Numbered from the stretch's first letter, positions 1 to 8,051 are shown. The stretch is 22,117 bases of DNA from CAZEAN01 sp964510225 (GCA_964510225.1 CAZEAN010000094.1:1-22117), one strand, 5' to 3'. Numbers and translations are program-made. The notes: a model not told the origin generated them from the sequence alone.

Positions 1-2
1 TC

Positions 3-131
3 GAATTACGAGCGAATCGAGCCCACTCTCGCCCTGGCCGGGACTACGTCGGAGCGAAGCACGAGGCGTACGTGATCCATGCCAAAGCAGCGAATGACTA
101 TATCCTGGCTCCAAACCAACTCCGACCTTGA
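3..131 (+). CDS. 3' end of an unidentified reading frame (partial, start outside window)
   Basis: Frame 3 is open from the window edge to a TGA at 129-131 and encodes 42 residues ending in AANDYILAPNQLRP. The composition looks protein-like (PGRDYVGAKHEAYVIHA), while the other two forward frames are less convincing. The tail faintly recalls the YLGAKH-type segment of secreted planctomycete DUF1501 proteins, but this is too short to assign. It may be the C-terminus of a real upstream gene or a decayed fragment. Confidence 0.3.
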   Translation, partial: ELRANRAHSRPGRDYVGAKHEAYVIHAKAANDYILAPNQLRP

Positions 132-544
132 CTCCATTCGCATCAGAGAGGATTTCTAGGCTCTACTTCTGGATCTCGCCTTCCCAACCAAGCTTATTCT
201 CGAAAAGATTCTAAGCGCTTACTCTTTCAGAATAAAAATCTATGATGATTTATCATTTACTGAATTAATCTTGCATCGTGAGTCCGCAACGCGCGACCCA
301 CACAACTCTGTGACCTTCGAAGAGAGAGGTTAAGCCCACCTCCCTCCTTCCAATGCTAGGACCTGGAAACATGCGCCCACTCACTTCCATGTTCCCCCAA
401 TTCGGGGCCACCCTCGGTGCCATATTGCCGATTCATACAAAGCCCAAAGGATCGGAGACAACGGTATTGACGGCCCGGGTGCTGGCGGCGAATCTCGGTA
501 CTATCGAGGTCATCATCACCAATCAGCTCAAATAAAATTCATCC
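132..544. other. Apparently non-coding stretch before the esterase gene
   Basis: About 410 bases without a convincing gene. The part around 190-270 is AT-rich and could hold the esterase promoter, but no clear -35/-10 pair was identified. A 60-codon open frame at 353-535 ends ten bases before the esterase start in the same frame. It lacks a Shine-Dalgarno site and a recognisable motif and is not called as a gene. Confidence 0.5.
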
Positions 545-1513
545 ATGAAAACCAAATATAATCTATTTACAATAATATTAATGATATCTATCATATCATC
601 TGCTTCACCGACCCAAGGATCGGAGCCGGTAAAGGTCTTCATCCTCGCCGGGCAGTCAAACATGGAGGGGCAGGCTGTCGCTGACCTCAGCGGTGAGCAC
701 TACAACGAAGGCAGAGGAACGCTTGAGGCACTCTTTACGGACCCATTGAAGCGGGAACTGGTCAGTCATCTCAAGACCGAGTCGGGGGACTGGACCGTTC
801 GCGAGGACGTCTGGGTTTGGTACCAGCGCGAGAACAGACCCCTGCTCTGCCGACCATTGTCGCTCGGGTTCACCTACTACGGCGACGGGCACCACTTCGG
901 GCCCGAGTTGCAGTTCGGTCATGTGCTGGGAGACCACCTTTCCGAATCCATCTTGCTGATCAAAACCGCCTGGGGCGGCAAGAGTCTGTACAAGGACTTT
1001 CGACCGCCAAGCTCAGGCGGTGAGGTTGGCCCGTACTACTCGTTGATGCTAGACCACATCCAGAGAGCGCTCACGGAGATCGTTGAGACGATGCCGGAAT
1101 TCGAGGATCGTGGTTACGAACTTGCCGGTTTCGTCTGGTACCAGGGCTGGAACGACGGGGTTGATCCCGAGCATGCTGTACCCGAATATGAGCAGAATCT
1201 TGTCAACCTCATCAAGGATCTCCGACACGACCTCAAGGCTCCTGATCTCCCTGTCGTGATCGGCGAACTAACCGGCCCCTGGGTAAAGGCCCCTGGTGCT
1301 TGGGCTACACTCCGTGAAGCTCAAGCCGCCGCCGCCCGACGTCCCGAGTTTCACGGTAACGTTGTCTTCGTCCCCACCCACGATTTCGTCCGCCGTGCTG
1401 AGGACTCGCCGAACCCCGGTCACGGTCACCACGAGTTCGGTAACGCAGAGACCTATCTCCTTGTCGGTAGTGCCCTCGGTAAGGCGATGAAAGGGCTCTG
1501 CCAGACCGACTGA
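545..1513 (+). CDS. Secreted sialate O-acetylesterase-type (SASA) carbohydrate esterase
   Basis: A 322-residue protein of the SASA branch of SGNH esterases, which remove acetyl groups from sugars or sialic acids, probably outside the cytoplasm. Residues 1-25 form a signal peptide: basic start, hydrophobic stretch IILMISIISSA, cleavage probably near 25. The nucleophile block is ILAGQSNMEG with Ser38. TAWGGKSL (141-148) supplies the oxyanion glycine, and FVWYQGWND (196-204) holds the conserved Gln/Asn block. The C-terminal HHEFGNAETYLLVG (295-308) supplies the catalytic histidine. Length fits a single-domain family member. There is no Shine-Dalgarno site at the ATG. The signal-peptide codons are very AT-rich compared with the rest of the gene. 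The substrate cannot be told from sequence. Confidence 0.88.
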   Translation: MKTKYNLFTIILMISIISSASPTQGSEPVKVFILAGQSNMEGQAVADLSGEHYNEGRGTLEALFTDPLKRELVSHLKTESGDWTVREDVWVWYQRENRPLLCRPLSLGFTYYGDGHHFGPELQFGHVLGDHLSESILLIKTAWGGKSLYKDFRPPSSGGEVGPYYSLMLDHIQRALTEIVETMPEFEDRGYELAGFVWYQGWNDGVDPEHAVPEYEQNLVNLIKDLRHDLKAPDLPVVIGELTGPWVKAPGAWATLREAQAAAARRPEFHGNVVFVPTHDFVRRAEDSPNPGHGHHEFGNAETYLLVGSALGKAMKGLCQTD

Positions 1514-1812
1514 CTGTCTGCTTCCGACTGTCACACACGAACAGTCATCAACTACGCCGACGGTGCCCCTCCTCCTCAACCTGGCCGTGTTAGCGGTGTC
1601 ATCGAAGGGAACGGTGATGTGCTCAACGGCTCGGAAGGGTAAGGACTCCGAGGAGGTCGTGAATCCCGCCGTGATGTCGGCATCGCACGCTGCTGATACT
1701 CAAGACGAGAATTCGATCAAGACCAGCACTCTAATTCAACTGAAACGACGCATTCAAAGCACAGCCATTCCCGAGACATTCAGATTCGTTGTTCTGTACA
1801 ACTAGGCATCTC

Positions 1813-2241
1813 TTAATCATCGAAGGAAATTAAGTCGGTGTGTCTCAAATCGGTCTCAAAGTCGTAGAGATTGTCAAAGTCAGCGCGTGAATCCTCGGGA
1901 GATTCTGCCAACGCGCCGGCAGCGATCAAGTGATATACAACGTCCCCGAGATCTGAGGTTGAGCGCAACCCCCAACACTCCAAAATCATCAGGGCAAGCA
2001 GTCCATAGTGCTCCAGCGCTAAGTCTCGGGCTGCTTCACAGAGAGTTCGTGCACTTACGTGACCAGGTACCTGGCAGGAATCATCGCCATCCCGATCCTT
2101 GTCCATGGCCTCGAATTCGACCCGGGCAGAACGATCTCGCTCTTTAGCGCGATCCAAGGCAACAAAAACGAATTCGTATGCCTCAACGCTGAATCGATGG
2201 TCACGCGCAGTCACTTTGGCTAATCGTTCACGCAAACCCAT
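1813..2241 (-). CDS. Minf_1886 family protein
   Basis: A 142-residue cytoplasmic protein matching the Minf_1886 family (TIGR04138), conserved in Planctomycetota and Verrucomicrobiota and of unknown function. Diagnostic features are the block HVSARTLCEAARDLALEHYG, then LMILECWGLRSTSDLGDVVY, and the acidic end with EDSRADFDNLYDFE. The family has a helical core and an acidic tail, both visible here. The ATG at 2241 has a GAGGAA Shine-Dalgarno (plus-strand TTCCTC at 2249-2254) seven bases upstream, which supports the start. It is transcribed divergently from the SWIM gene. No reaction is known for this family. Confidence 0.85.
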   Translation of the reverse strand: MGLRERLAKVTARDHRFSVEAYEFVFVALDRAKERDRSARVEFEAMDKDRDGDDSCQVPGHVSARTLCEAARDLALEHYGLLALMILECWGLRSTSDLGDVVYHLIAAGALAESPEDSRADFDNLYDFETDLRHTDLISFDD

Positions 2242-2444
2242 CGTTCATTTCCTCGATAACTTCGGAGCCCATCCCTTGGACTGCCAGACTGCTGAAAGTG
2301 AAAGGAATCCCTTACTCGCTCATTTGAAAACTAGGCCAATGCCATAAAGGGAAGTAGACTTTGGTTGATAAAAAGCAACAACCTTGTCGAGAAGATGCTT
2401 CCGTCCTCATGCTCTACCATAGGACTCTATATTACGATATCGGA
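2242..2444. promoter_or_regulatory. Divergent intergenic region between the Minf_1886 and SWIM genes
   Basis: Both flanking genes read outward, so their promoters should lie here. The SWIM frame is open back to a TTG at 2361, so part of this stretch may be coding if that start is used. No convincing sigma-70 hexamers or operator palindromes were found; only the Minf_1886 ribosome binding site (GAGGAA) is clear. Confidence 0.4.
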
Positions 2445-4340
2445 ATGAACACGGCGACTCAACGAAGAACACCCGAGCAAAGTGATATGAGTATGGGATC
2501 CCCATCAACGACCTCGGACGACAAACCGGCACTCGACCTCGAGAGTATTCGAGCGTGGGTCAACGGTACGGAACATGATCGAGGGAGAACATACCTCCAG
2601 AATGGAGCGCTCATTCAGTTACGGCGTCGGGGGTCAATGCTTCTGGCCGATTGTCGAGGAACCTCATCACGCCCATACAAAGTCCAAGCGCTTGTGGGTA
2701 CCAACGAAGTTGTTGAGGCCAATTGCACCTGCCCAGCGGGATGGTCTGGGCGTTGCAAACATGTCGCGGCACTCCTGCAAGCGTGGATTGATTTTCCAGA
2801 ATCGTTCGATGAACGAGAAGACTTGGAAACCTTGATTGATCGGCTCTCCAGGTCAGAGTTGGTGAAGGTGCTCAACGCGGTCTTGATGAACAATCCAGAG
2901 TTGGAAGAGTTGGTTCGATCGGTCGCAGAACCTGGTGAAATTGCGGCATCCTTACCGTCTCCGAACCCACAGGCATTAGCTCCGACAAAACGGAGCGGTC
3001 CATCTGCGATACTTGATCCGACAAACGTACTCCAATCGCTCGATCCAGACTCATTACAGGTGCAAATCCGTCAGATCTTCGCGACTGCTGGCGACGAATG
3101 GAGCGCTTGCTACTCGGTCTTGCGTGACCTCCGACCCTTCGTCAGTCTCGCTGAAACCTACCTGAACGGGGGTGACTTGTTAAACGCAGCAACGGTCTTT
3201 CGAATCGTCAGCTACGAAACGATGGATTTCCATCGACTCATCGATGATCCCGATTCTTCCCTCGAAGAAATTGTCAATACCTCGGTTGAAGGCTTAGGTC
3301 GTTGTCTTTCTGAGCAGTCAGAGACGGCGCGTCGCAACTCCATCTTGCGGACGCTGTTTGAAATCTACCGACGGAACCTGCAACAAGGGCGCCATAGCAC
3401 GATGGGTGCTGGCGCGATCGGACTGATCCGATCCCTTGCAACTCCCGCTGAACGGCGATCGATCGCTGGCTGGGTTCGGCTTGCGCTTCCAGAAAGTCGA
3501 GGCTGGCATCGGGAAGATCTTGGGGCGTTTCTCCTCGAGCTTGAAGGGGAAGAAGTTGACGATGAAGCGTATTTGAAGATTTGCCGCGATACTGGTCGAC
3601 GGAGTGACCTCATCAAGCGACTTCTCCTTCTCAATCGTCTCGATGAAGCGTCGGCAGAACTCAAGAACTCCAACGCTGACGAGTTTCTTGAGCTCGCTGA
3701 TCTCTTCGTTGATCAAGGTCATGGAAGATACGCCGAGCAAGTCGTCCGCGAACGCACGATTGAGGGAGATGATCGCACCAGACGCTGGCTCAAAGACCTC
3801 GCCATCAAACAAGGAGACACTGATCAAGCTCTTGCGCTCTCCATCGAACTCTTCTGGCGGTTCCCAACCGGCGCTGCGTTTGAAGAAATCAAACACCTCT
3901 CCGGCTCGAATGGCCGATGGCCGACAATCCGAGACCAGCTCATTAGTCGTCTCGAAAAAGAAGACAGACGCTCATTGTTGACTGAGATTTACCTCGTTGA
4001 AGATCGTATTGACCTCGCCTTATCATCGCTAGAGAGCGTCAAGCGGCCGCCTTGGAGCCTCGGAGTCGGAGGACTACCTCTCGGAGTGAAAGTCGCCAAA
4101 GCGGCCGAGCGTCATCATCCTGAGAAAGCGATTCCACTTTACGCTCGGGAAGCAGAGCGGTTGATCGCGACCCGAGGTCGCGGCAACTACGCAAAAGCAA
4201 TCGACTACCTCAGACAAATCCGAGATCTCTATGAACGGACCGAAAATCATCGCGGTTGGACCACTTTCATCGAAGACTTTCGGAAGCGTTACAAGAAACT
4301 CCGAACTCTCCTCGAAGAACTGAAAAATCAAGGAATCTGA
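2445..4340 (+). CDS. SWIM zinc-finger protein with long helical-repeat region
   Basis: Residue numbers here count from a possible TTG start at 2361 (659 residues). I prefer the ATG at 2445, residue 29 on that numbering (MNTATQRR), giving about 631 residues, because the preceding residues look non-conserved; ATG 2409 is another option. Neither has a clear Shine-Dalgarno site. A SWIM zinc finger lies at 122-134: CTCPAGWSGRCKH, the CxC...CxH metal-binding pattern, preceded by the usual beta-rich segment (ALIQLRRRGSMLLADCRG). SWIM domains bind DNA or protein partners. The remaining roughly 500 residues are charged and helical, with TPR-like repeats such as YAEQVVRERTIEGDD and a basic end (DFRKRYKKLRTLLEEL). 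Bacterial SWIM proteins often sit beside SNF2 helicases, but none is visible here. Exact role unknown. Confidence 0.8.
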   Translation: MNTATQRRTPEQSDMSMGSPSTTSDDKPALDLESIRAWVNGTEHDRGRTYLQNGALIQLRRRGSMLLADCRGTSSRPYKVQALVGTNEVVEANCTCPAGWSGRCKHVAALLQAWIDFPESFDEREDLETLIDRLSRSELVKVLNAVLMNNPELEELVRSVAEPGEIAASLPSPNPQALAPTKRSGPSAILDPTNVLQSLDPDSLQVQIRQIFATAGDEWSACYSVLRDLRPFVSLAETYLNGGDLLNAATVFRIVSYETMDFHRLIDDPDSSLEEIVNTSVEGLGRCLSEQSETARRNSILRTLFEIYRRNLQQGRHSTMGAGAIGLIRSLATPAERRSIAGWVRLALPESRGWHREDLGAFLLELEGEEVDDEAYLKICRDTGRRSDLIKRLLLLNRLDEASAELKNSNADEFLELADLFVDQGHGRYAEQVVRERTIEGDDRTRRWLKDLAIKQGDTDQALALSIELFWRFPTGAAFEEIKHLSGSNGRWPTIRDQLISRLEKEDRRSLLTEIYLVEDRIDLALSSLESVKRPPWSLGVGGLPLGVKVAKAAERHHPEKAIPLYAREAERLIATRGRGNYAKAIDYLRQIRDLYERTENHRGWTTFIEDFRKRYKKLRTLLEELKNQGI

Positions 4341-4400
4341 GAGGATCGATTGACGGAATCCTCAAATTGTCCTTGATTCCTTGCAAAGGACCGTGAAGTC

Positions 4401-4571
4401 TCAGGTCGTCTCTCGCTGAATAGGGACATGATGCAGGCTGTAACATGATTCCAATTTCTTGAGACGATCTGCGCTTTCCTTCCAGCGTTTGCTTTCGGAT
4501 AATAGTCCCCGTTCCAGCAACCGAAGCGACAATCGTAACGCCAGATTGGCTCGACGGATCGGCGCATCCAT
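4401..4571 (-). CDS. Possible 56-residue basic helical protein
   Basis: Reading leftward from an ATG at 4569-4571, a 56-residue frame starts MDAPIRRANLALRLSLRLL and continues with heptad-like charged/leucine spacing (SESKRWKESADRLKKLESC). It looks like an amphipathic helix or coiled coil. The start codon overlaps the Trm112 gene's ATG on the other strand by two bases (CATG at 4569-4572), so each leader would lie in the other gene. There is no Shine-Dalgarno site and no known family. The protein-like composition is the only evidence, and it could be a chance frame. Confidence 0.35.
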   Translation of the reverse strand: MDAPIRRANLALRLSLRLLERGLLSESKRWKESADRLKKLESCYSLHHVPIQRETT

Positions 4572-4788
4572 GATGAACGAAGAATTTCTGAAATTGTTGG
4601 TCTGCCCCATCGGGAAGGCTCCGCTGCAACTTGAGGCTGACTCTCTCGTCTGCACTCGTTGTGGTCTCCGGTTCTCGATAAGAGACGAGATTCCTAATAT
4701 GTTGGTCGAAGAAGCAACTCTTCCCAAAGAATGCGAATCGATTAGTGATCTGGAATGCGTCACATCTGCTCAAACAACGTCCGATTAA
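4570..4788 (+). CDS. Trm112/YcaR-like small zinc-ribbon protein
   Basis: A 72-residue protein (71 if the second ATG at 4573 is used). It has the Trm112/UPF0434 layout: LLVCPIGKAPL (residues 9-19), then a beta hairpin with LVCTRCGLRFSIRDEIPNML. That last block corresponds to the family's PIxDGIPxML, with Glu replacing the usual Gly. Three cysteines (CP, CTRC) remain as possible metal ligands. In eukaryotes and archaea Trm112 activates methyltransferases for tRNA, rRNA and release factors; the bacterial homologues are poorly characterised. The frame extends upstream to 4459, but the family begins at MNEEFLKLL, so the later start is chosen. No methyltransferase partner is adjacent. It converges on the phage-type cluster. 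Confidence 0.75.
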   Translation: MMNEEFLKLLVCPIGKAPLQLEADSLVCTRCGLRFSIRDEIPNMLVEEATLPKECESISDLECVTSAQTTSD

Positions 4789-4870
4789 GAAGTGTTAAGC
4801 GAGACCGATCCAGCTCCGAGGATCTGTCTCCAGAATTCAGTGAAGAAGTCGGAAGAAGGCAACGGGCCGA

Positions 4871-5089
4871 TCACGTTGTTGTTATCTCTGGATTTTGGGG
4901 AATTGCCGAATTCTCTTCCATCCAAGCGACCAACGCATCGGCACAATTCACAAGGTCCATTCGTTGTCCGTCAAGAAAATGGACACGAACCAACTTCTGT
5001 TCGTTGGTTGGGCCTTCCCTTGAGAGGTCTTTGACCATCGCAACCAAGTCGAAGTTCAGCCAAGAATTACCGACTTTGACAAGATTCAT
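4871..5089 (-). CDS. 72-residue hypothetical protein, last gene of the head cluster
   Basis: A small soluble protein, MNLVKVGNSWLNFDLVAMV followed by charged residues, a second beta-like segment VRVHFLDGQRMDLV and a short helix ADALVAWMEEN. The layout suggests a small beta-rich fold with one helix. The ATG at 5087-5089 is preferred over the GTG at 5092 because GGGAG (plus-strand CTCCC, 5096-5100) lies six bases upstream. It follows the tail-terminator-like gene by about 60 bases on the same strand and is probably co-transcribed. I do not recognise a named family; the position suggests a small virion or assembly protein, which is inference. Confidence 0.55.
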   Translation of the reverse strand: MNLVKVGNSWLNFDLVAMVKDLSREGPTNEQKLVRVHFLDGQRMDLVNCADALVAWMEENSAIPQNPEITTT

Positions 5090-5095
5090 CACTGA

Positions 5096-5100
5096 CTCCC
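5096..5100 (-). promoter_or_regulatory. Shine-Dalgarno site GGGAG of the last cluster gene
   Basis: GGGAG read on the minus strand, six bases before ATG 5087-5089. It selects that ATG over the GTG one codon upstream. Confidence 0.5.
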
Positions 5101-5149
5101 AGACTCTCGGTACGTCGATACAGGTTGGGGATGGCGATCATTTGTCGAT

Positions 5150-5635
5150 TCAAGACATCGTGGCCAGGTCAAGCACAAACGAGAAAGAGCCCTTGAGTTT
5201 GATCGTAGAACCACCTTCGGGTGCTCGTTGAACCTGTTGTCGATCGAGGATCGAGAGGCTCGGGACGCAACGATCACCAAAACTCGATCCTTGAACCACC
5301 TGGAAGATCTGGCAGGCCAATCGATCTAACTCTTCGAAACGATCGAGTCCGTTATCACCACGAGTGGTGAGGAGGACGACGTAATCTACTGTCCGAACGA
5401 TTCGGGACGGATCATCGGTCTCGGAATCTCTCGAGGACTCCGGGACAACTAGTGCAACCGGTGCGACCCCAACACTGTCCAGAATTGTCTCTGGGCGCTC
5501 GACATTGTCAAAGGTCACCAAGCCGAAGACTCCGGTCGCTTCGAGATCGCTGATCAACTGGCGGAATACGCTGGAGGTCGAGTTGTCCAAAGTTCGGTCT
5601 CTCAGACCGGGGAACCCTGTGAGACTGCAGGCCAA
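5150..5635 (-). CDS. Putative tail-terminator-like / head-completion protein
   Basis: About 161 residues from a TTG at 5635; the frame is open slightly further upstream (to about 5674) but offers no better start, so the N-terminus is uncertain. A helix (SSVFRQLISDLEATGVFG) is followed by alternating beta segments (APVALVVPESS, VRTVDYVVLLTTR), a second helix (LDRFEELDRLACQIFQVVQG) and a final strand with KLKGSFSFVLDL. This alpha/beta order, with a closing strand reporting a folded edge, resembles small tail-terminator or tail-completion proteins of tailed phages, and the position after the connectors agrees. Assigned by layout and context only; no catalytic motif is expected. Confidence 0.5.
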   Translation of the reverse strand: MACSLTGFPGLRDRTLDNSTSSVFRQLISDLEATGVFGLVTFDNVERPETILDSVGVAPVALVVPESSRDSETDDPSRIVRTVDYVVLLTTRGDNGLDRFEELDRLACQIFQVVQGSSFGDRCVPSLSILDRQQVQRAPEGGSTIKLKGSFSFVLDLATMS

Positions 5636-5764
5636 CCCCCGGAGACAGGCCGCTGTCTGTTTCGATTGGAAAACTCAATGGGGTCAGCGAAGAGCAGAAC
5701 TGAGGAGTCGGCCGGTAGAAACTCCCCAGCCCCCCAAAAACCCAGTGCACTCGGCGGGAAAACC

Positions 5765-6445
5765 TTAACGCGTAATCCGAGTCGAAAATCGAGGGGTCCC
5801 CGATCGTGTTCCGATCCCTGGTCTCGCTGATTTCCAGTGGAGTGCTAAGCTCGCAATCAGTTCATCCAACTCGGCTTTAATGGTCTGTGCCTTCGCGGCA
5901 AACCCTGTGTCCCTTGAACCTTGCCGGGCCACTGCCAAATAACGCTGGTAGAGAACGAGATAAACGTTGGCGTTTCGGATGGCGTCGAAATCCCCGGATT
6001 CTAGCGCCGTCGAATGAGCTTCGCCCGGGTAAAGCCCAAGTACCCGATCAAGGTCCCGACTTGCTCGTTCTAGTTGAGGCTGCAGTGTCGAGACCAGAAA
6101 CTCGACTCCGGTTAATCCGCCTGGAGGCGCGATGGGAGCGCTTTGGTCAGCGGAGAGCCCCGGTCTCCGGAGGGTGATCGATTGGTTTGTCGAAGAGACT
6201 ACACCACAAAGAACGCCGGGCGCTGGAAACCAATCCGACGGTCTGATCAATCGAACAATGTACCCCTCGCAAACATTGGCAAAGGAGGCCGAGTTGGAGA
6301 GCAGGACCATCGGATCGTTGCTTGAGAAACTACCGTCGGTTCCTTTGACAATCACCTGATCGGTAGGACAGATGATCGGGAAGTCGGCGAGGGCTACCAA
6401 GGCAACATCTTCATCACTAGCGTATGCGGGGTTTTCTTTGCTCAT
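5765..6445 (-). CDS. Putative head-tail connector (DnaT-like / adaptor) protein
   Basis: A 226-residue protein starting MSKENPAYASDEDVALVALA. The N-terminal part (1-115) is beta-rich, with an early block ADFPIICPTDQVIVKGTDGS and a segment LSNSASFANVCEGYIVRLI. GGLTGVEFLVSTLQPQLERA then leads into a helical C-terminal domain with many alanines. This arrangement is familiar from connector-like proteins in planctomycete phage-type clusters and fits the slot between capsid and tail-terminator genes. It overlaps the preceding gene by 29 bases, suggesting a compact operon, but has no clear Shine-Dalgarno. The function is inferred from context. Confidence 0.5.
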   Translation of the reverse strand: MSKENPAYASDEDVALVALADFPIICPTDQVIVKGTDGSFSSNDPMVLLSNSASFANVCEGYIVRLIRPSDWFPAPGVLCGVVSSTNQSITLRRPGLSADQSAPIAPPGGLTGVEFLVSTLQPQLERASRDLDRVLGLYPGEAHSTALESGDFDAIRNANVYLVLYQRYLAVARQGSRDTGFAAKAQTIKAELDELIASLALHWKSARPGIGTRSGTPRFSTRITR

Positions 6446-6785
6446 GTTTAGTGGCTCGTTCGGTCGGTGGCTTCGACTTTGAAGAGCGTCGGGAGTCCGT
6501 TAATTCCCGACTCGGTGCGCACGACACCTGGCAAGCACGCTCGAGATCGACAATCATCGCTTCAGCGACCTCGGCGGCAATCGCAAGTTGATCTCGATAG
6601 GATCCGGCAGCTTGTAAGATTGCTTGGGCATCGACTTTCCTCGAATGCAAGGCTTGGACGCAGAGGGTAGCAATCGAAGAGAGGTGAGCGATGCGTCCGA
6701 CCTTCCGAGTGAGTTCCGGTCGCCCAACGCGATTCGCCACCGAGGCGATGTATTCGGGATAGCCAAGAAACTGAAATGCCATCAT
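6417..6785 (-). CDS. Putative small head/connector protein downstream of capsid gene
   Basis: 122 residues from ATG 6783-6785 (MMAFQFLGYPEYIASVANRV). The frame extends 19 codons upstream, but a GGAG sits about five bases before this ATG and the upstream residues look unstructured. Predicted mostly helical (HLSSIATLCVQALHSRKVDA, AAEVAEAMIVDLERACQV) with a basic, disordered tail (SRRSSKSKPPTERATKHEQR). It follows the capsid gene and overlaps the next gene by 29 bases. No family recognised; the position suggests an adaptor or head-stabilising protein. Confidence 0.55.
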   Translation of the reverse strand: MMAFQFLGYPEYIASVANRVGRPELTRKVGRIAHLSSIATLCVQALHSRKVDAQAILQAAGSYRDQLAIAAEVAEAMIVDLERACQVSCAPSRELTDSRRSSKSKPPTERATKHEQRKPRIR

Positions 6786-6887
6786 TTGGACTCCGGCGGT
6801 TGAACCAAGGTCGGTGAGGGGGTCTCGGCGGCACGACCGCAACCGGTCATACCACCGAGACCGAAGGCTTAATGAAGACTCAGGTTC

Positions 6888-6904
6888 AATCGATTTGATC
6901 GATT
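6888..6904. repeat. Perfect inverted repeat at the capsid gene stop codon
   Basis: AATCGAT TTG ATCGATT: two perfect 7-base arms with a 3-base loop, overlapping the capsid stop at 6903-6905. The stem is short and AT-rich and no T-run follows on the minus strand, so it is a poor intrinsic terminator. It could be a weak attenuator, an RNA-processing site or a chance palindrome. Confidence 0.45.
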
Positions 6905-8051
6905 AGGTTGCAGAGAACGCGGAGATTCCTTCAAGCCAGGCGTGATGTGACTCGTTCTCAACCTCGATCGCACCTTCGGCGATCCAGTCTCCTTCAATCG
7001 CGTCCCCGCGGCTCCCCCGAGGATTCCAGAATTCGTTACGCTTCATCCGGAGTCGGACTTCCGAGGAGGTCAGGCAGATTGCTGTGAAGGGCTTGAGCAA
7101 CGGTGCTTCGATGATCGAGACACCACCGAGGAATGGGGCTTCGAAGATGTCGATCGGGACACCGAAAACGTTGACACCAGCATCGATCCGCTGGGCAGCA
7201 TGTCCCCAGATCGCAAGGCCGGTCATGAAGTTCGTTGAAACGACCAGGACGTCGGGAGCACCACCGTTGGCCCGACAGCGCTCCAAGGTGTCGTGAACGA
7301 GATCGCTCGGAGTATAGCTGGTGGCATTGTTCGGCGCGACGGTCCGGTTGGTGACCAAGAGCGACCGAAGTCCCTTCTGCTTCGGACGGCTTGAGTTCGA
7401 CCCAGTCGGCGCTTCACCGATGCCGTAGTAGGTCGATACTTCCATGTCATCGACCAAGTTTTGCAAGGCATCCATCTTGCTCTGCTCGAACGGCGAACTG
7501 ATCCCAGGTGTTGTCTGGAATCCTAGGCTCGCTTGGAGAGATCCACCAATCTGGACCGGATGCTGCCATGTCTGGCAATACTGGGCGACGCCAACCGGCT
7601 TAATGGCAACTGCAGGTTGATCGACTTCGGCACCTGTCCGGCTGTTGCCAATGAGCATGAGTTCCTGACCACTACTCCCAGTGGCGATCGTTGTCCCTTC
7701 AACGCCTCGGATTACCGTTACATTCGTACCGTTGGGCTGTTGTCCTTGCTCTACCTCGACGCGCTCGCCAGAGGGCAATTCGAGGACATCACCGACCATC
7801 AGTGAACTCGGGTCTTCGAGTTCGAGCCTCGTCGCCACCAAATCAAGCTCATCGGCGAGCCTGAGGATCCGGGGACGGTGCCCTCGAGTGACCATCGTGA
7901 AGGTGGTCGAGGCCACCGGGACCCTCGGAAGTCGTGTTGTCAGCGGACAACGATTCACGAACCAGTTAGTCGAAACAACGCTGATGTCGTTTCGGATTTG
8001 GTCGCGGTTATCCGAAGTCAGCTGAATCCCTTGGATGTACTGATCAGCCAT
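6903..8051 (-). CDS. Major capsid protein, DUF5309/SU10-type HK97 fold
   Basis: 382 residues from ATG 8049-8051 (MADQYIQGIQLTSDNRDQIR); the frame also opens at a TTG eight codons earlier. Order: N-terminal arm (QIRNDISVVSTNWFVNRCPL), then a segment rich in beta turns (LMVGDVLELPSGERVEVEQG ... TTIATGSSGQELMLIG) resembling the insertion/E-loop region. Next comes the peripheral-domain core with a long helix (SKMDALQNLVDDMEVSTYYG) and LLVTNRTVAPNNATSYT. The axial-domain strands include PDVLVVSTNFMTGLAIWG, FGVPIDIFEAPFLGG and the closing EGDWIAEGAIEVENES, typical of HK97-fold capsids with a GxP/G-rich axial loop. Length fits this family. It follows a scaffold-like gene, the usual order. Strong by context, moderate on subfamily. 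Confidence 0.75.
   Translation of the reverse strand: MADQYIQGIQLTSDNRDQIRNDISVVSTNWFVNRCPLTTRLPRVPVASTTFTMVTRGHRPRILRLADELDLVATRLELEDPSSLMVGDVLELPSGERVEVEQGQQPNGTNVTVIRGVEGTTIATGSSGQELMLIGNSRTGAEVDQPAVAIKPVGVAQYCQTWQHPVQIGGSLQASLGFQTTPGISSPFEQSKMDALQNLVDDMEVSTYYGIGEAPTGSNSSRPKQKGLRSLLVTNRTVAPNNATSYTPSDLVHDTLERCRANGGAPDVLVVSTNFMTGLAIWGHAAQRIDAGVNVFGVPIDIFEAPFLGGVSIIEAPLLKPFTAICLTSSEVRLRMKRNEFWNPRGSRGDAIEGDWIAEGAIEVENESHHAWLEGISAFSAT

Noticed and set aside
353..535. 60-codon forward frame before the esterase gene
   Set aside because: No ribosome site, no motif and no family likeness; most likely chance or a remnant.
1563..1805. 80-codon forward frame after the esterase gene
   Set aside because: GTG start without Shine-Dalgarno, composition not protein-like, no motif. 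The 1514-1812 gap appears empty.
3318..3896. 192-codon minus-strand frame inside the SWIM gene
   Set aside because: Antisense to a well-supported gene; its length follows from the codon bias of the real frame.
4755..5231. 158-codon plus-strand frame opposite the last cluster genes
   Set aside because: Antisense shadow without motifs; it overlaps the Trm112 end and two better minus-strand genes.
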